Assembly: GCF_900116365.1 (NCBI RefSeq)
Contig: NZ_FPAG01000001.1
Span: forward strand, 213,924 to 277,923
Origin: Zhouia amylolytica
Lineage (GTDB): Bacteria; Bacteroidota; Bacteroidia; Flavobacteriales; Flavobacteriaceae
Length of the DNA stretch: 64,000 bases
Direction: 5' to 3'
Shown: positions 34,680-42,586 of the stretch, piece after piece
Layout of the letters: each line of letters opens with the position of its first letter
How positions within the stretch are numbered: position 1 is the stretch's first letter
Notes under the pieces: generated by a model
Told to the model about the DNA's origin: nothing
The model's database searches: none
Seen by the model: only the letters and a program-made list of their open reading frames with translations
Made by a program: the position numbers and the translations under genes

Positions 34680-35695
34680 TCTATGTTGTTTTATTCTTTC
34701 TAGCCTTTTCTTTATTCCTCTATGTGTTACTGGGAGGCGCAGATTTTGGAGCGGGAATTGTAGAGTTATTTTCATCTAAAGAGAATCAACAAATCACCAA
34801 AAAGACCATTTACCGGGTCATGGGTCCTATCTGGGAAGCGAATCATATCTGGATCATCATTGTGATGGTTATCTTATGGGTTGCGTTCCCTGTATATTTT
34901 AACATCATCATGATCAGTTTACATATCCCACTAACCCTGATTCTTATCGGTATAACCCTGCGCGGGGTGTCTTTTATTTTCAGACACTATGATGCTGTCG
35001 TTGATGAATCTCAGAAAATCTACAACGGCTTATTTCGATTTTCGAGCGTTTTCACACCTTTGTTACTTGGAATGACCTTTGGAGGAGTAATTAGCGGCTC
35101 GATTATTTTACCAGAGCACCTTTCACAATATAATTTCGGTGAGGTTTATATTGCTTCATGGTTTAACGTGTTTTCGTTACTCACAGGAATATTTTTTTCG
35201 GCTTTATGCGCTTTTCTTTCAGCGACTTTATTAATCGGAGAAGCTGATGAAGCACACGAAAAAATTTACCGTAGAAAATCTGCTATTGCCACTATTGTAG
35301 TTGTTTTAAGTGGCAGTATCCTTATTATTTACGGATATGTTAACGACTTTGTTTTTATTAAAGATTTCATTCAAAATCCGTATAGCATTTCATTGATTGG
35401 CGCTTCGGCGCTGGTGTTAATTCCTCTTTGGATTCACATCAGAAAAGGTCATAAGATCTTGAGTCGTTTTTACGCCGGACTACAGGTTGTGATGATTATT
35501 GCTGCCGCTATGATCGCTCATTTCCCGTATGTATTAATTACAAAACAAGGAGAACTGAGCTTATTGGAAGGGGTCGCTCCGGATAGCGTTATCAGGGTAT
35601 TAGGTGTTTCTTTAATCGTTGGGGGGCTGGTGATTCTCCCGGGATTATTTCATCTTCTGAAATCATTTAAGATGATAAAAGTATTGGAGCCTTAG
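34676..35695 (+). CDS. cydB: Cytochrome bd-type quinol oxidase subunit II
   Basis: A 339-residue membrane protein with eight or nine hydrophobic segments. It has the family N-terminus FFLAFSLFLYVLLGGADFGAG, the GPIWEANHIWII block and RGVSFIFRHY. It pairs with CydA to form cytochrome bd oxidase. ATG lies within the cydA stop region (4-bp overlap), so the two subunits are translationally coupled. No CydX-like small frame is seen downstream. Confidence 0.94.
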   Translation: MIYVVLFFLAFSLFLYVLLGGADFGAGIVELFSSKENQQITKKTIYRVMGPIWEANHIWIIIVMVILWVAFPVYFNIIMISLHIPLTLILIGITLRGVSFIFRHYDAVVDESQKIYNGLFRFSSVFTPLLLGMTFGGVISGSIILPEHLSQYNFGEVYIASWFNVFSLLTGIFFSALCAFLSATLLIGEADEAHEKIYRRKSAIATIVVVLSGSILIIYGYVNDFVFIKDFIQNPYSISLIGASALVLIPLWIHIRKGHKILSRFYAGLQVVMIIAAAMIAHFPYVLITKQGELSLLEGVAPDSVIRVLGVSLIVGGLVILPGLFHLLKSFKMIKVLEP

Positions 35696-35742
35696 GGCAT
35701 TCAAAAAAATTGAAATTATGAATTAAAATTTCTGCCAAAAAG

Positions 35743-35776
35743 TTTGTGTGGGAAATATAAAAAAGCCTTATATTTG
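35743..35776 (+). promoter_or_regulatory. Promoter of tRNA-Asn copy 2
   Basis: TTTG (35743-35746), 22 bp, TATATTTG (35769-35776), 11 nt before the tRNA 5' end. Confidence 0.7.
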
Positions 35777-35787
35777 CAACCTCAAAT

Positions 35788-35861
35788 TCCTCCTTAGCTC
35801 AGTTGGTTAGAGCATCTGACTGTTAATCAGAGGGTCCTTGGTTCGAGCCCAAGAGGGGGAG
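35788..35861 (+). tRNA. tRNA-Asn (GTT), copy 2
   Basis: Identical 74-nt sequence to copy 1, with acceptor TCCTCCT/AGGGGGA, anticodon GTT and no encoded CCA. It lies 92 bp after cydB and is followed by the same terminator hairpin as copy 1. Confidence 0.96.
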
Positions 35862-35872
35862 CAAAAAAACAG

Positions 35873-35900
35873 AAAGCCATCCATTTAGGGTGGCTTTTTT
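35873..35900 (+). terminator. Terminator of tRNA-Asn copy 2
   Basis: Same AAGCCATCC/GGGTGGCTT hairpin with T-tail as after copy 1. Confidence 0.88.
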
Positions 35901-35904
35901 AGTT

Positions 35905-36320
35905 TGTGCTTTTTTCAAAATAAATGCGCATACCGGATCCTATTTTAATGGATGCCGCAATGAATGCGAAATGACACAAGAGCGACATGTTTTGGTTCTG
36001 ACTCCACTTTGAATGGATTCGGTAATAAGTAGGGAATGACAAAGAAGTGCAGAATGAAAATCAGGGCATAAAACAATTTCCCCCTTTAGGGGTGCAGGGG
36101 GAAAGAAATTGTTTACGGCAACGTCATTGCGAGCCTTGCGCTAGCAAGTCGTGGCAATCTCACCAATAAGAGTTACTATCCTTCAAAAGATCGCCGCACT
36201 TCACTGTATTCCGATCGCGATGACGGGTTGGTTTCGACTTTCCCCTTTCCCCTTCAACAGATTCCGAAACAAGTGCGGAATGACATGGATACGGAATGAC
36301 AAAGGGGTGGAATGACATTG
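35905..36320. repeat. Cluster of palindromic intergenic repeats, mostly inverted
   Basis: No gene is seen. The stretch holds inverted copies of the units found at 9.2-11.4 kb: ggaatgaca-type units near 36014-36042 and 36259-36285, and the C-run/G-run unit at 36069-36114. A further unit at 36122-36160 (gtcattgcgag ... gtggcaatctc) has the same kind of ends (tcatt ... aatct). The cluster lies between tRNA-Asn and tRNA-Arg. Confidence 0.65.
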
Positions 36321-36351
36321 GGGTAACATGTTTTTATTTTATATATTTTTG
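36318..36351 (+). promoter_or_regulatory. Promoter of tRNA-Arg
   Basis: TTG (36318-36320), 23 bp, TATTTTTG (36344-36351), 15 nt before the tRNA. Confidence 0.6.
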
Positions 36352-36366
36352 ATTGGAAGTGGAAAT

Positions 36367-36438
36367 GGCCCCATAGTTCAATGGATAGAATAGAAGTTTC
36401 CTAAACTTTAGATTCAGGTTCGATTCCTGGTGGGGCTA
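36367..36438 (+). tRNA. tRNA-Arg (CCT)
   Basis: A 72-nt cloverleaf. Acceptor GGCCCCA pairs with TGGGGCT, the anticodon arm is GAAGT-TTCCTAA-ACTTT with anticodon CCT (AGG codon), the T-arm is CAGG-TTCGATT-CCTG, and the discriminator is A. The bases after it (CA) do not give a full CCA. Confidence 0.94.
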
Positions 36439-36470
36439 CAAAAAAAAAGAGCCGGCGAAAGCCGGCTCTT
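36439..36470 (-). terminator. Terminator of trxA (minus strand)
   Basis: AAGAGCCGGC-GAAA-GCCGGCTCTT (36447-36470) is a perfect 10-bp stem. The A-run on its left gives a T-tail on the minus strand, so it mainly ends trxA. It could also slow transcription coming from tRNA-Arg. Confidence 0.88.
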
Positions 36471-36490
36471 AACCTATAAAATTTCAACAA

Positions 36491-36808
36491 TTATACAGCT
36501 GCATCGATAGCATCAGTATAAGTCTTCTTAGGTGCTACACCTACTTGTCTGTTTACTACTTCTCCTCCTTTAAATACCAATACGGTAGGGATGTTACGTA
36601 CTCCATATTTAGCAGCGAATTCTTGATTAGCATCAACATCTACCTTACCAATTACTGCTTTTCCTTCATACTCTCCACTAATTTCATCAATAATAGGAGC
36701 TACCATTCTACAAGGTCCACACCATGCAGCCCAAAAATCTACCAATACCGGTTTGTCACTTTTTAAAACTACTTCTTCGAAAGTAGCATCTGTTATTTCT
36801 AATGCCAT
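36491..36808 (-). CDS. trxA: Thioredoxin
   Basis: A 105-residue cytosolic thioredoxin with the canonical active site Trp29-Cys30-Gly-Pro-Cys33 in FWAAWCGPCRM, cis-Pro in RNIPT and the usual length. It reduces protein disulfides using thioredoxin reductase. A TAAATTTG -7 box lies upstream on the minus strand (36844-36851) and a strong terminator downstream, so it is monocistronic. It diverges from the 3D-domain gene. Confidence 0.97.
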   Translation of the reverse strand: MALEITDATFEEVVLKSDKPVLVDFWAAWCGPCRMVAPIIDEISGEYEGKAVIGKVDVDANQEFAAKYGVRNIPTVLVFKGGEVVNRQVGVAPKKTYTDAIDAAV

Positions 36809-36843
36809 TTTAAATGTTTTTTATAATTATAAATCTCACTTCG

Positions 36844-36851
36844 CAAATTTA
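36844..36851 (-). promoter_or_regulatory. Probable -7 box of trxA
   Basis: Minus-strand TAAATTTG matches TAnnTTTG, 35 nt upstream of the trxA ATG. The nearest TTTG is only 14 bp further up, shorter than usual. Confidence 0.5.
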
Positions 36852-36973
36852 GTCAAATATTTCACCAAAACTTACACCCTGATTATCAGTTTTGATTATT
36901 AGGCTATTACAATTGCTGATCAACTGATTTTTAGTATCTTTCGCATTACCCAAATCTCAACAAAAGTTTACCC

Positions 36974-37384
36974 ATGAAAGCACTCGCTCTCTTCCTGGCA
37001 TTAATACCCTTATCCTTTACTTATAATGGGGCCCAATATAAACAAAATGATTATATATGGATAAAATTGGAAGTAGAAATGTCTGCATACAACTCTGTGA
37101 AATCGCAAACTAACAGTAATCACCCAAGTATCGCTGCATGGGGTGACACTCTCAAACCGGGAATGAAAGCAGTTGCTATTTCCCGGGATCTAGTGAAAAA
37201 GGGCATTTCCCATAATACCCCAATAAAAATAGACGGCATGGATGGAGTTTACCTGGTAAAAGACAAAATGCACTCGCGTCACCGCAATAAAATGGATTTA
37301 TACATGGGAACCGATGTTCAAAAAGCCATTGAATTTGGTCGACAACAAAAGACGATCTGGTACGGCGTACCTAAAAAGAAATAG
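36974..37384 (+). CDS. Secreted 3D-domain protein
   Basis: A 136-residue precursor with an N-terminal signal peptide (MKALALFLALIPLSFTY). The mature part is a 3D domain (double-psi beta-barrel, as in MltA and YuiC). It starts MSAYNSVKSQTN and carries conserved aspartates in AAWGDTLKPG and NKMDLYMG, the last in the HSRHRNKMDLYMG block. Such domains act on or bind peptidoglycan in stationary-phase muralytic enzymes. It is therefore a candidate periplasmic wall-acting protein, although no second domain is present. Confidence 0.8.
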   Translation: MKALALFLALIPLSFTYNGAQYKQNDYIWIKLEVEMSAYNSVKSQTNSNHPSIAAWGDTLKPGMKAVAISRDLVKKGISHNTPIKIDGMDGVYLVKDKMHSRHRNKMDLYMGTDVQKAIEFGRQQKTIWYGVPKKK

Positions 37385-37390
37385 TTGCTA

Positions 37391-40300
37391 TCAATTAAGC
37401 TTGTAATTTACATTACTGCTCTTCAGGGCTCCTAACAACTCATTTGAAATATGCACTTTTTGCTTCCTGCTAGGCATGGTAAGCTTAATTTCCTCTTCCA
37501 TATCGTAAATTATAAAATTCAATATATGATCGCCTGAATGCGATGATATTAATTCTTTTAAACTTACGATTTGCTCCTCTTTTAAGTCCGCAATATTCAA
37601 TCGGATGGTTAACTTTTTTGCATAGGTATTCATTACATCCTGCAGGAGCATAAAGTTATTAAATTGAATTTTGGGATCTGACCTTCTTCCGGTATCCTTA
37701 TTAATCCAGCCTTCACGAATAAAAGCCTTGATATAAACAAAAGAGTTTGGTATTAAAAAGTGTCTGAACTTAAGGTATTCTTCTCCAAAAATCTTAAACT
37801 CATAACTTTCATTATAGTCTTCCACCATGAAAATAGCCCATCCTTTTCCATTTTTTGAGACTCTGTGATCGACAGTTGATATCACTCCTCCAAGCGATAT
37901 TTCGCGATTTACATATTTTTCTAATTCCGAGAGGATTGACAAATCTGCATTGCAAAACACTTCCATTTCGGTTGCAAAATCATCTAAAGGGTGTCCGGAT
38001 ATATAGATCCCGACCACTTCTCGTTCTCGCTTAAGCTTTTCCATGGTTCCCCATTCTTCACAAGGGGGCACCTCAGGTTCCGGAATTTGAACTTCGCTGG
38101 CTTCCCCAAACAAACTTACCTGGGAGGAATTTTCATTCTCCTGAAATTTAGCTCCATATTTTATGGTCTTTTCAAGGAATGTTATCCCATCTCCTTCTTC
38201 GTGGAAATATTGTGCTCTGTGCGTATCGCTAAATGAATCAAATCCGCCGGCAAAGGCCAGGTTTTCAAAGGCTTTCTTATTTGCTGCTCTGAGATCGATC
38301 CGTTTTGCCATATCAAAAACGGATTTATACCTGCCATCTTTTCTATTATCTACAATGGTTTGAACGGCACCTTTACCCACTCCTTTGATTGCCCCCATTC
38401 CAAAACGGATAGCGCCTTCATCATTTACCGTAAACTTATAAAACGACTCGTTAACATCGGGTCCGAGTACATTAATTCCCATACGCTTGCACTCCTCCAG
38501 GAAAAAGGTTACCTGTTTGATATCGTTCATATTGTTCGATAGTACGGCCGCCATATATTCTGCCGGGTAATTCGCCTTTAAATAAGCTGTTTGATATCCA
38601 ATCCAGGCATAACAGGTAGAGTGTGATTTATTGAAGGCATAACTAGCAAAGGCTTCCCAGTCTTTCCATACCTTCTCCAATACTTCCCGGGCATGCCCTT
38701 TCGCTTCTCCTCCATCCAGAAACTTGGGTTTCAATTGTTCCAGCAGGGCAAATATTTTTTTACCCATTGCTTTACGAAGCATATCCGCTTCACCCTTTGT
38801 AAATCCTGCCAGCTTTTGTGACAACAACATCACCTGCTCCTGGTAAACGGTAATACCATAGGTTTCTTTAAGGTATTCCTCCATGGCTTCGAGGTCATAA
38901 ACAATTTCCTCATCGCCATGTTTTCTGCGGATAAAGCTCGGGATATATTCTAATGGACCTGGTCGGTACAAGGCATTCATCGCAATCAAATCGGCAAAAA
39001 CGGTTGGTTTAAGCTCTTTCATATATTTCTGCATCCCGGCAGATTCATACTGGAACACCCCGACTGTTTCACCTCGTTGGAAAAGCTCATAGGTCTTTTC
39101 ATCATCTAACGGAAATTCATCAGGCACGAGGTCGATGTTGTGCTTGTATTTAACGAGCTTTACGGTATCCTTGATCAGGGTCAAAGTCTTCAACCCTAAA
39201 AAGTCCATTTTCAGCAGACCTGCATTTTCCACCACGGAGTTATCGAACTGTGTCACCCACAGATCAGAATCTTTGGCCACAGAGACAGGTACAAACTTGG
39301 TAATATCATCCGGAGTAATAATCACACCACAGGCATGAATCCCCGTATTTCTGAGTGAACCTTCAAGGATACGTGCCTGATTAATAGTTTGTGCATCCAG
39401 ATCTTCACCCTCTGCTATATTTTTAAGTTCATTGACTTTCAGCAGTTCTTCTGAACGTAATTTTTCTTTGAGCTTAGCTTCATCGAGTCCAAATATCTTA
39501 CCTAAGGTGGTATTCGGAATAAGTTTAGCAATGCGATCGGCATCCTGGAGGGGTAAATCCAACACTCTGGCTGTATCACGAATAGATGACTTAGCGGCCA
39601 TGGTACCATAGGTGATAATCTGAGCCACCTGATTGGCTCCATATTTATCGATCACATAATCCATTACCAGACTTCGCCCTTCATCATCAAAATCGATATC
39701 AATATCGGGCATACTCACACGGTCAGGGTTCAGGAACCGCTCAAATAGCAAGTCGTAAGCAATTGGATCCATATTGGTAATCCCAAGGCAGTAAGCCACA
39801 GCAGACCCTGCTGCTGATCCACGACCTGGACCTACCGATACTCCCATTTCTCTGGCTGCAGCAATAAAATCCTGTACGATCAGGAAGTATCCGGGATAAC
39901 CGGTTTTTTCAATTACCTGAAGCTCAAAATCAAGACGTTCCCTTATATCATCTGTAATTTCCTCATACCGCTCTTCGGCTCCCTGATAGGTTAAATGGCG
40001 AAGGAACTTATTCTCTCCTCTTTTACCTCCATCTTGCTCATCTTCTTCAAACTGGAATTCTTCAGGAATCTCAAACTTTGGAAGAAGCACATCACGAGCT
40101 AATTCAAAAGGCTCTACTTTATCTACTATCTCGTTGGTATTAATAATGGCCTCCGGAAGATCTTTAAAAAGTTCTTTCATTTCGTCGGAACCTTTAAAAT
40201 AATACTCCTCGTTCGGTAATCCATATCGATAGCCTCTACCACGTCCTATCGGTGTCGATTTCTTCTCACCGTCCTTAACACACAATAGAATATCATGTGC

Positions 40301-41776
40301 ATTAGCACCTTCTTTATCGATATAATAGGTGTTATTGGTAGCTACAAGCTTTACATTGTGTTTTTTGGAAAACTGGATCAACACTTCATTCACACGGTCT
40401 TCTTCTTCTTGCCCGTGTCGCATTAATTCTATGTAAAGATCTTCTCCGAACTGCTCTTTCCACCATACAAGTGCTTCTTCTGCCTGGTTTTCACCTACAT
40501 TCAGGACCTTACTTGGCACTTCTCCATATAAGTTACCCGTAAGCACCATAATATCTTCCTTGTATTGTTCGATAATTTTCTTATCGATACGAGGCACATA
40601 ATAAAAACCATATGTAAAACCGATAGAGGACATTTTAGCGAGATTGTGATAGCCATTTTTATTTTTGGCCAGCATCACTATCTGATATCCGTTATCTTTT
40701 CTGGACTTGTCGGTATGATCCTCACAGACATTAAAAACACACCCCACAATTGGCTTTACTATAGTCTCGGTAGGAGTTTCGCCATTGGCAATAGCCTCTT
40801 CATTCTTTGCTTTAGCGGCTTTGTTATGGTTACCAACATCACGAACAAAGTGAAAGGCTCCCATCATATTCCCTATATCGGTTAGTGCCACTGCCGGCAT
40901 TTTAAATTTGGCAGCTGCCTGAACAAGACCTGGAATTTTAGACGTAGCCTGGAGTACTGAAAACTGTGTATGGTTATGCAGGTGCGAAAAGGACACTTCT
41001 GCTAATTCCGCAATATTCTGCTGTATTTCTTCTTTCGACAGCTGTTCTTGCGGCTCCTCTTTTTTGAGTCTTTGGCGAATCTTATCTGATTCCGCTTTCA
41101 GGTTAATATGCTTTAACCCAATAAGTGGAATAGTTTGAGGGTTTACCTCTGAGAAACGATTGAAATAATCGGCAGGAACATCCAATTCTTCGGTGGTAAA
41201 ACCATCTCCTCTTCGAATCAATTCAAAGAAGCAACGGGTTGTAGCTTCCACATCGGCGGTTGCATTGTGGGCTTCAGCAAATGGTTCGCCGAACAAAAAC
41301 TCATGAAGTTCCGTTAAGGTTGGTAGTTTGAATTTACCTCCTCGTCCCCCGGGAATTTTACAGAGTTCGGCGGTTACTTCAGTACAGGTATCCAACACCG
41401 GTAATTCAGTCATATTGGTTTCCACACCAAAACGGTAGAATTCCGCTCCCATGATATTCACATCAAAGCCTACATTCTGACCTACTACAAACTTGGTCTT
41501 GCTTAATGCTTCATTGAATTTCTCGAGTACCTCTTGCAGGGGTATCCCTTGTTCTTGTGCCAGTTCGGTAGAAATACCATGTACTTTTTCAGCATCGAAG
41601 GGGATATTGAATCCATCCGGCTGAATTAAATAATCCTGATGTTCAATTACATTTCCCATCTCGTCGTGCAACTGCCATGCAATCTGAATTGCTCTTGGCC
41701 AGTTGTCTACATCCGAAATCGGAGCATCCCATCGTTTAGGTAAACCGGTGGTTTCTGTATCGAAGATTAAGTACAT
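37391..41776 (-). CDS. dnaE: DNA polymerase III alpha subunit with N-terminal exonuclease domain
   Basis: Replicative polymerase of 1461 residues. A DnaQ-like 3'-5' exonuclease domain occupies about 1-190 (FDTETTGLP with Asp6 and Glu8; HNATADVEAT). A PHP domain starts at HLHNHT (265-270). The PolIII palm carries PDIDIDFDD at 690-698, with catalytic Asp691 and Asp693. Helix-hairpin-helix (AIKGVGKGAV) and OB-fold regions follow. The exonuclease fusion is usual in Bacteroidota and explains the length compared with about 1160 in E. coli. It is monocistronic. Confidence 0.95.
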   Translation of the reverse strand: MYLIFDTETTGLPKRWDAPISDVDNWPRAIQIAWQLHDEMGNVIEHQDYLIQPDGFNIPFDAEKVHGISTELAQEQGIPLQEVLEKFNEALSKTKFVVGQNVGFDVNIMGAEFYRFGVETNMTELPVLDTCTEVTAELCKIPGGRGGKFKLPTLTELHEFLFGEPFAEAHNATADVEATTRCFFELIRRGDGFTTEELDVPADYFNRFSEVNPQTIPLIGLKHINLKAESDKIRQRLKKEEPQEQLSKEEIQQNIAELAEVSFSHLHNHTQFSVLQATSKIPGLVQAAAKFKMPAVALTDIGNMMGAFHFVRDVGNHNKAAKAKNEEAIANGETPTETIVKPIVGCVFNVCEDHTDKSRKDNGYQIVMLAKNKNGYHNLAKMSSIGFTYGFYYVPRIDKKIIEQYKEDIMVLTGNLYGEVPSKVLNVGENQAEEALVWWKEQFGEDLYIELMRHGQEEEDRVNEVLIQFSKKHNVKLVATNNTYYIDKEGANAHDILLCVKDGEKKSTPIGRGRGYRYGLPNEEYYFKGSDEMKELFKDLPEAIINTNEIVDKVEPFELARDVLLPKFEIPEEFQFEEDEQDGGKRGENKFLRHLTYQGAEERYEEITDDIRERLDFELQVIEKTGYPGYFLIVQDFIAAAREMGVSVGPGRGSAAGSAVAYCLGITNMDPIAYDLLFERFLNPDRVSMPDIDIDFDDEGRSLVMDYVIDKYGANQVAQIITYGTMAAKSSIRDTARVLDLPLQDADRIAKLIPNTTLGKIFGLDEAKLKEKLRSEELLKVNELKNIAEGEDLDAQTINQARILEGSLRNTGIHACGVIITPDDITKFVPVSVAKDSDLWVTQFDNSVVENAGLLKMDFLGLKTLTLIKDTVKLVKYKHNIDLVPDEFPLDDEKTYELFQRGETVGVFQYESAGMQKYMKELKPTVFADLIAMNALYRPGPLEYIPSFIRRKHGDEEIVYDLEAMEEYLKETYGITVYQEQVMLLSQKLAGFTKGEADMLRKAMGKKIFALLEQLKPKFLDGGEAKGHAREVLEKVWKDWEAFASYAFNKSHSTCYAWIGYQTAYLKANYPAEYMAAVLSNNMNDIKQVTFFLEECKRMGINVLGPDVNESFYKFTVNDEGAIRFGMGAIKGVGKGAVQTIVDNRKDGRYKSVFDMAKRIDLRAANKKAFENLAFAGGFDSFSDTHRAQYFHEEGDGITFLEKTIKYGAKFQENENSSQVSLFGEASEVQIPEPEVPPCEEWGTMEKLKREREVVGIYISGHPLDDFATEMEVFCNADLSILSELEKYVNREISLGGVISTVDHRVSKNGKGWAIFMVEDYNESYEFKIFGEEYLKFRHFLIPNSFVYIKAFIREGWINKDTGRRSDPKIQFNNFMLLQDVMNTYAKKLTIRLNIADLKEEQIVSLKELISSHSGDHILNFIIYDMEEEIKLTMPSRKQKVHISNELLGALKSSNVNYKLN

Positions 41777-42110
41777 AGAGGTTTCTTGTTTAAGGTTATC
41801 CCGCTTGCATTTTCACACATCACTTTGCCTTACTCAACTGTAATTCAAACAGTTCTGAATCAAGGCGGCATGAGGTAAAATTAAGCATAATTTAGGGTTC
41901 TGTAAAACGGAGTTTTCAGGAGTTATTAACGAAGTTAAACAACTAATACCCCATGTAAGACATTGCCAGCTTCTGTAAAAGAATTTTACATCCAAAAATT
42001 CATAAGTCAATATAATTTAACATTAATCTTATAAAACTGGTACGTTTTATGATGCACCGTATAGTAAATAATTTATTTTAGCTTTCATTCATCAATCGTA
42101 AAAACACGTT
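41777..42110. other. Intergenic region between dnaE and a lipoprotein gene
   Basis: This divergent 334-bp spacer contains no gene. Two short inverted repeats are visible: AACTGT-AATTCAA-ACAGTT near 41837 and TGTAAAA-GAA-TTTTACA at 41974-41990. Either could be an operator. No clear TAnnTTTG promoter for dnaE was found. Confidence 0.4.
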
Positions 42111-42518
42111 ATGAAAACTTTTTCATTCCTTATTACCTTAATTTTATTGACTTCTTGTCAATCCAATGAGCAAACCAACAAGGAAGATGTTCCATCGGTA
42201 AACCCATCGGAGTTAATCGGTTCCTGGGCTACAACGAACCTTAATCCAGATAACATATCCTTAAAAGGATTTGAACTCAAAGAAGATTATACGGCAACCA
42301 TTCACGTGCTAGATTCGAGAAATCGCACCAACACATACAAAGGAAAGTGGGTACTTACTAAAGAACTGAAGGTGAACGAGATGCTAAATCTTAAGACATT
42401 TTTATCCCTGGAATTTCAAGAAAGTAAAAACAAAAGAAAAACATTCTTATTTAAGGAGGATCGAGAGGATGGAGACCTCATTTTATCAATTAGAGGAGTT
42501 GATTATAAACATATCTAA
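42111..42518 (+). CDS. Hypothetical lipoprotein
   Basis: A 135-residue precursor with lipobox LLTSC (Cys16). The mature part of about 115 residues looks like a single beta-barrel (SELIGSWATTNL, LKEDYTATIHVLD, YKGKWVLTKEL, DGDLILSIRGV), resembling small lipocalin-like domains that report on a GSW motif. It lies 68 bp before the large TlpA-like gene whose N-terminal region has similar GEW/GNW motifs, so they may act together. Family not assigned. Confidence 0.6.
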   Translation: MKTFSFLITLILLTSCQSNEQTNKEDVPSVNPSELIGSWATTNLNPDNISLKGFELKEDYTATIHVLDSRNRTNTYKGKWVLTKELKVNEMLNLKTFLSLEFQESKNKRKTFLFKEDREDGDLILSIRGVDYKHI

Positions 42519-42586
42519 CTAGCATTCAATTAGAACCACTCATCCGGAATATATATAAATATTCTATGAATTAGTATTACCATCTT

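Noticed and set aside
37391-41776. DnaE-exonuclease fusion as a novel fusion
   Set aside because: An N-terminal DnaQ-like domain on DnaE is usual in Bacteroidota.
41974-41990. TGTAAAA-GAA-TTTTACA as a defined regulator operator
   Set aside because: A 7-bp AT-rich palindrome occurs easily by chance in DNA of this composition. Only noted in the intergenic entry.
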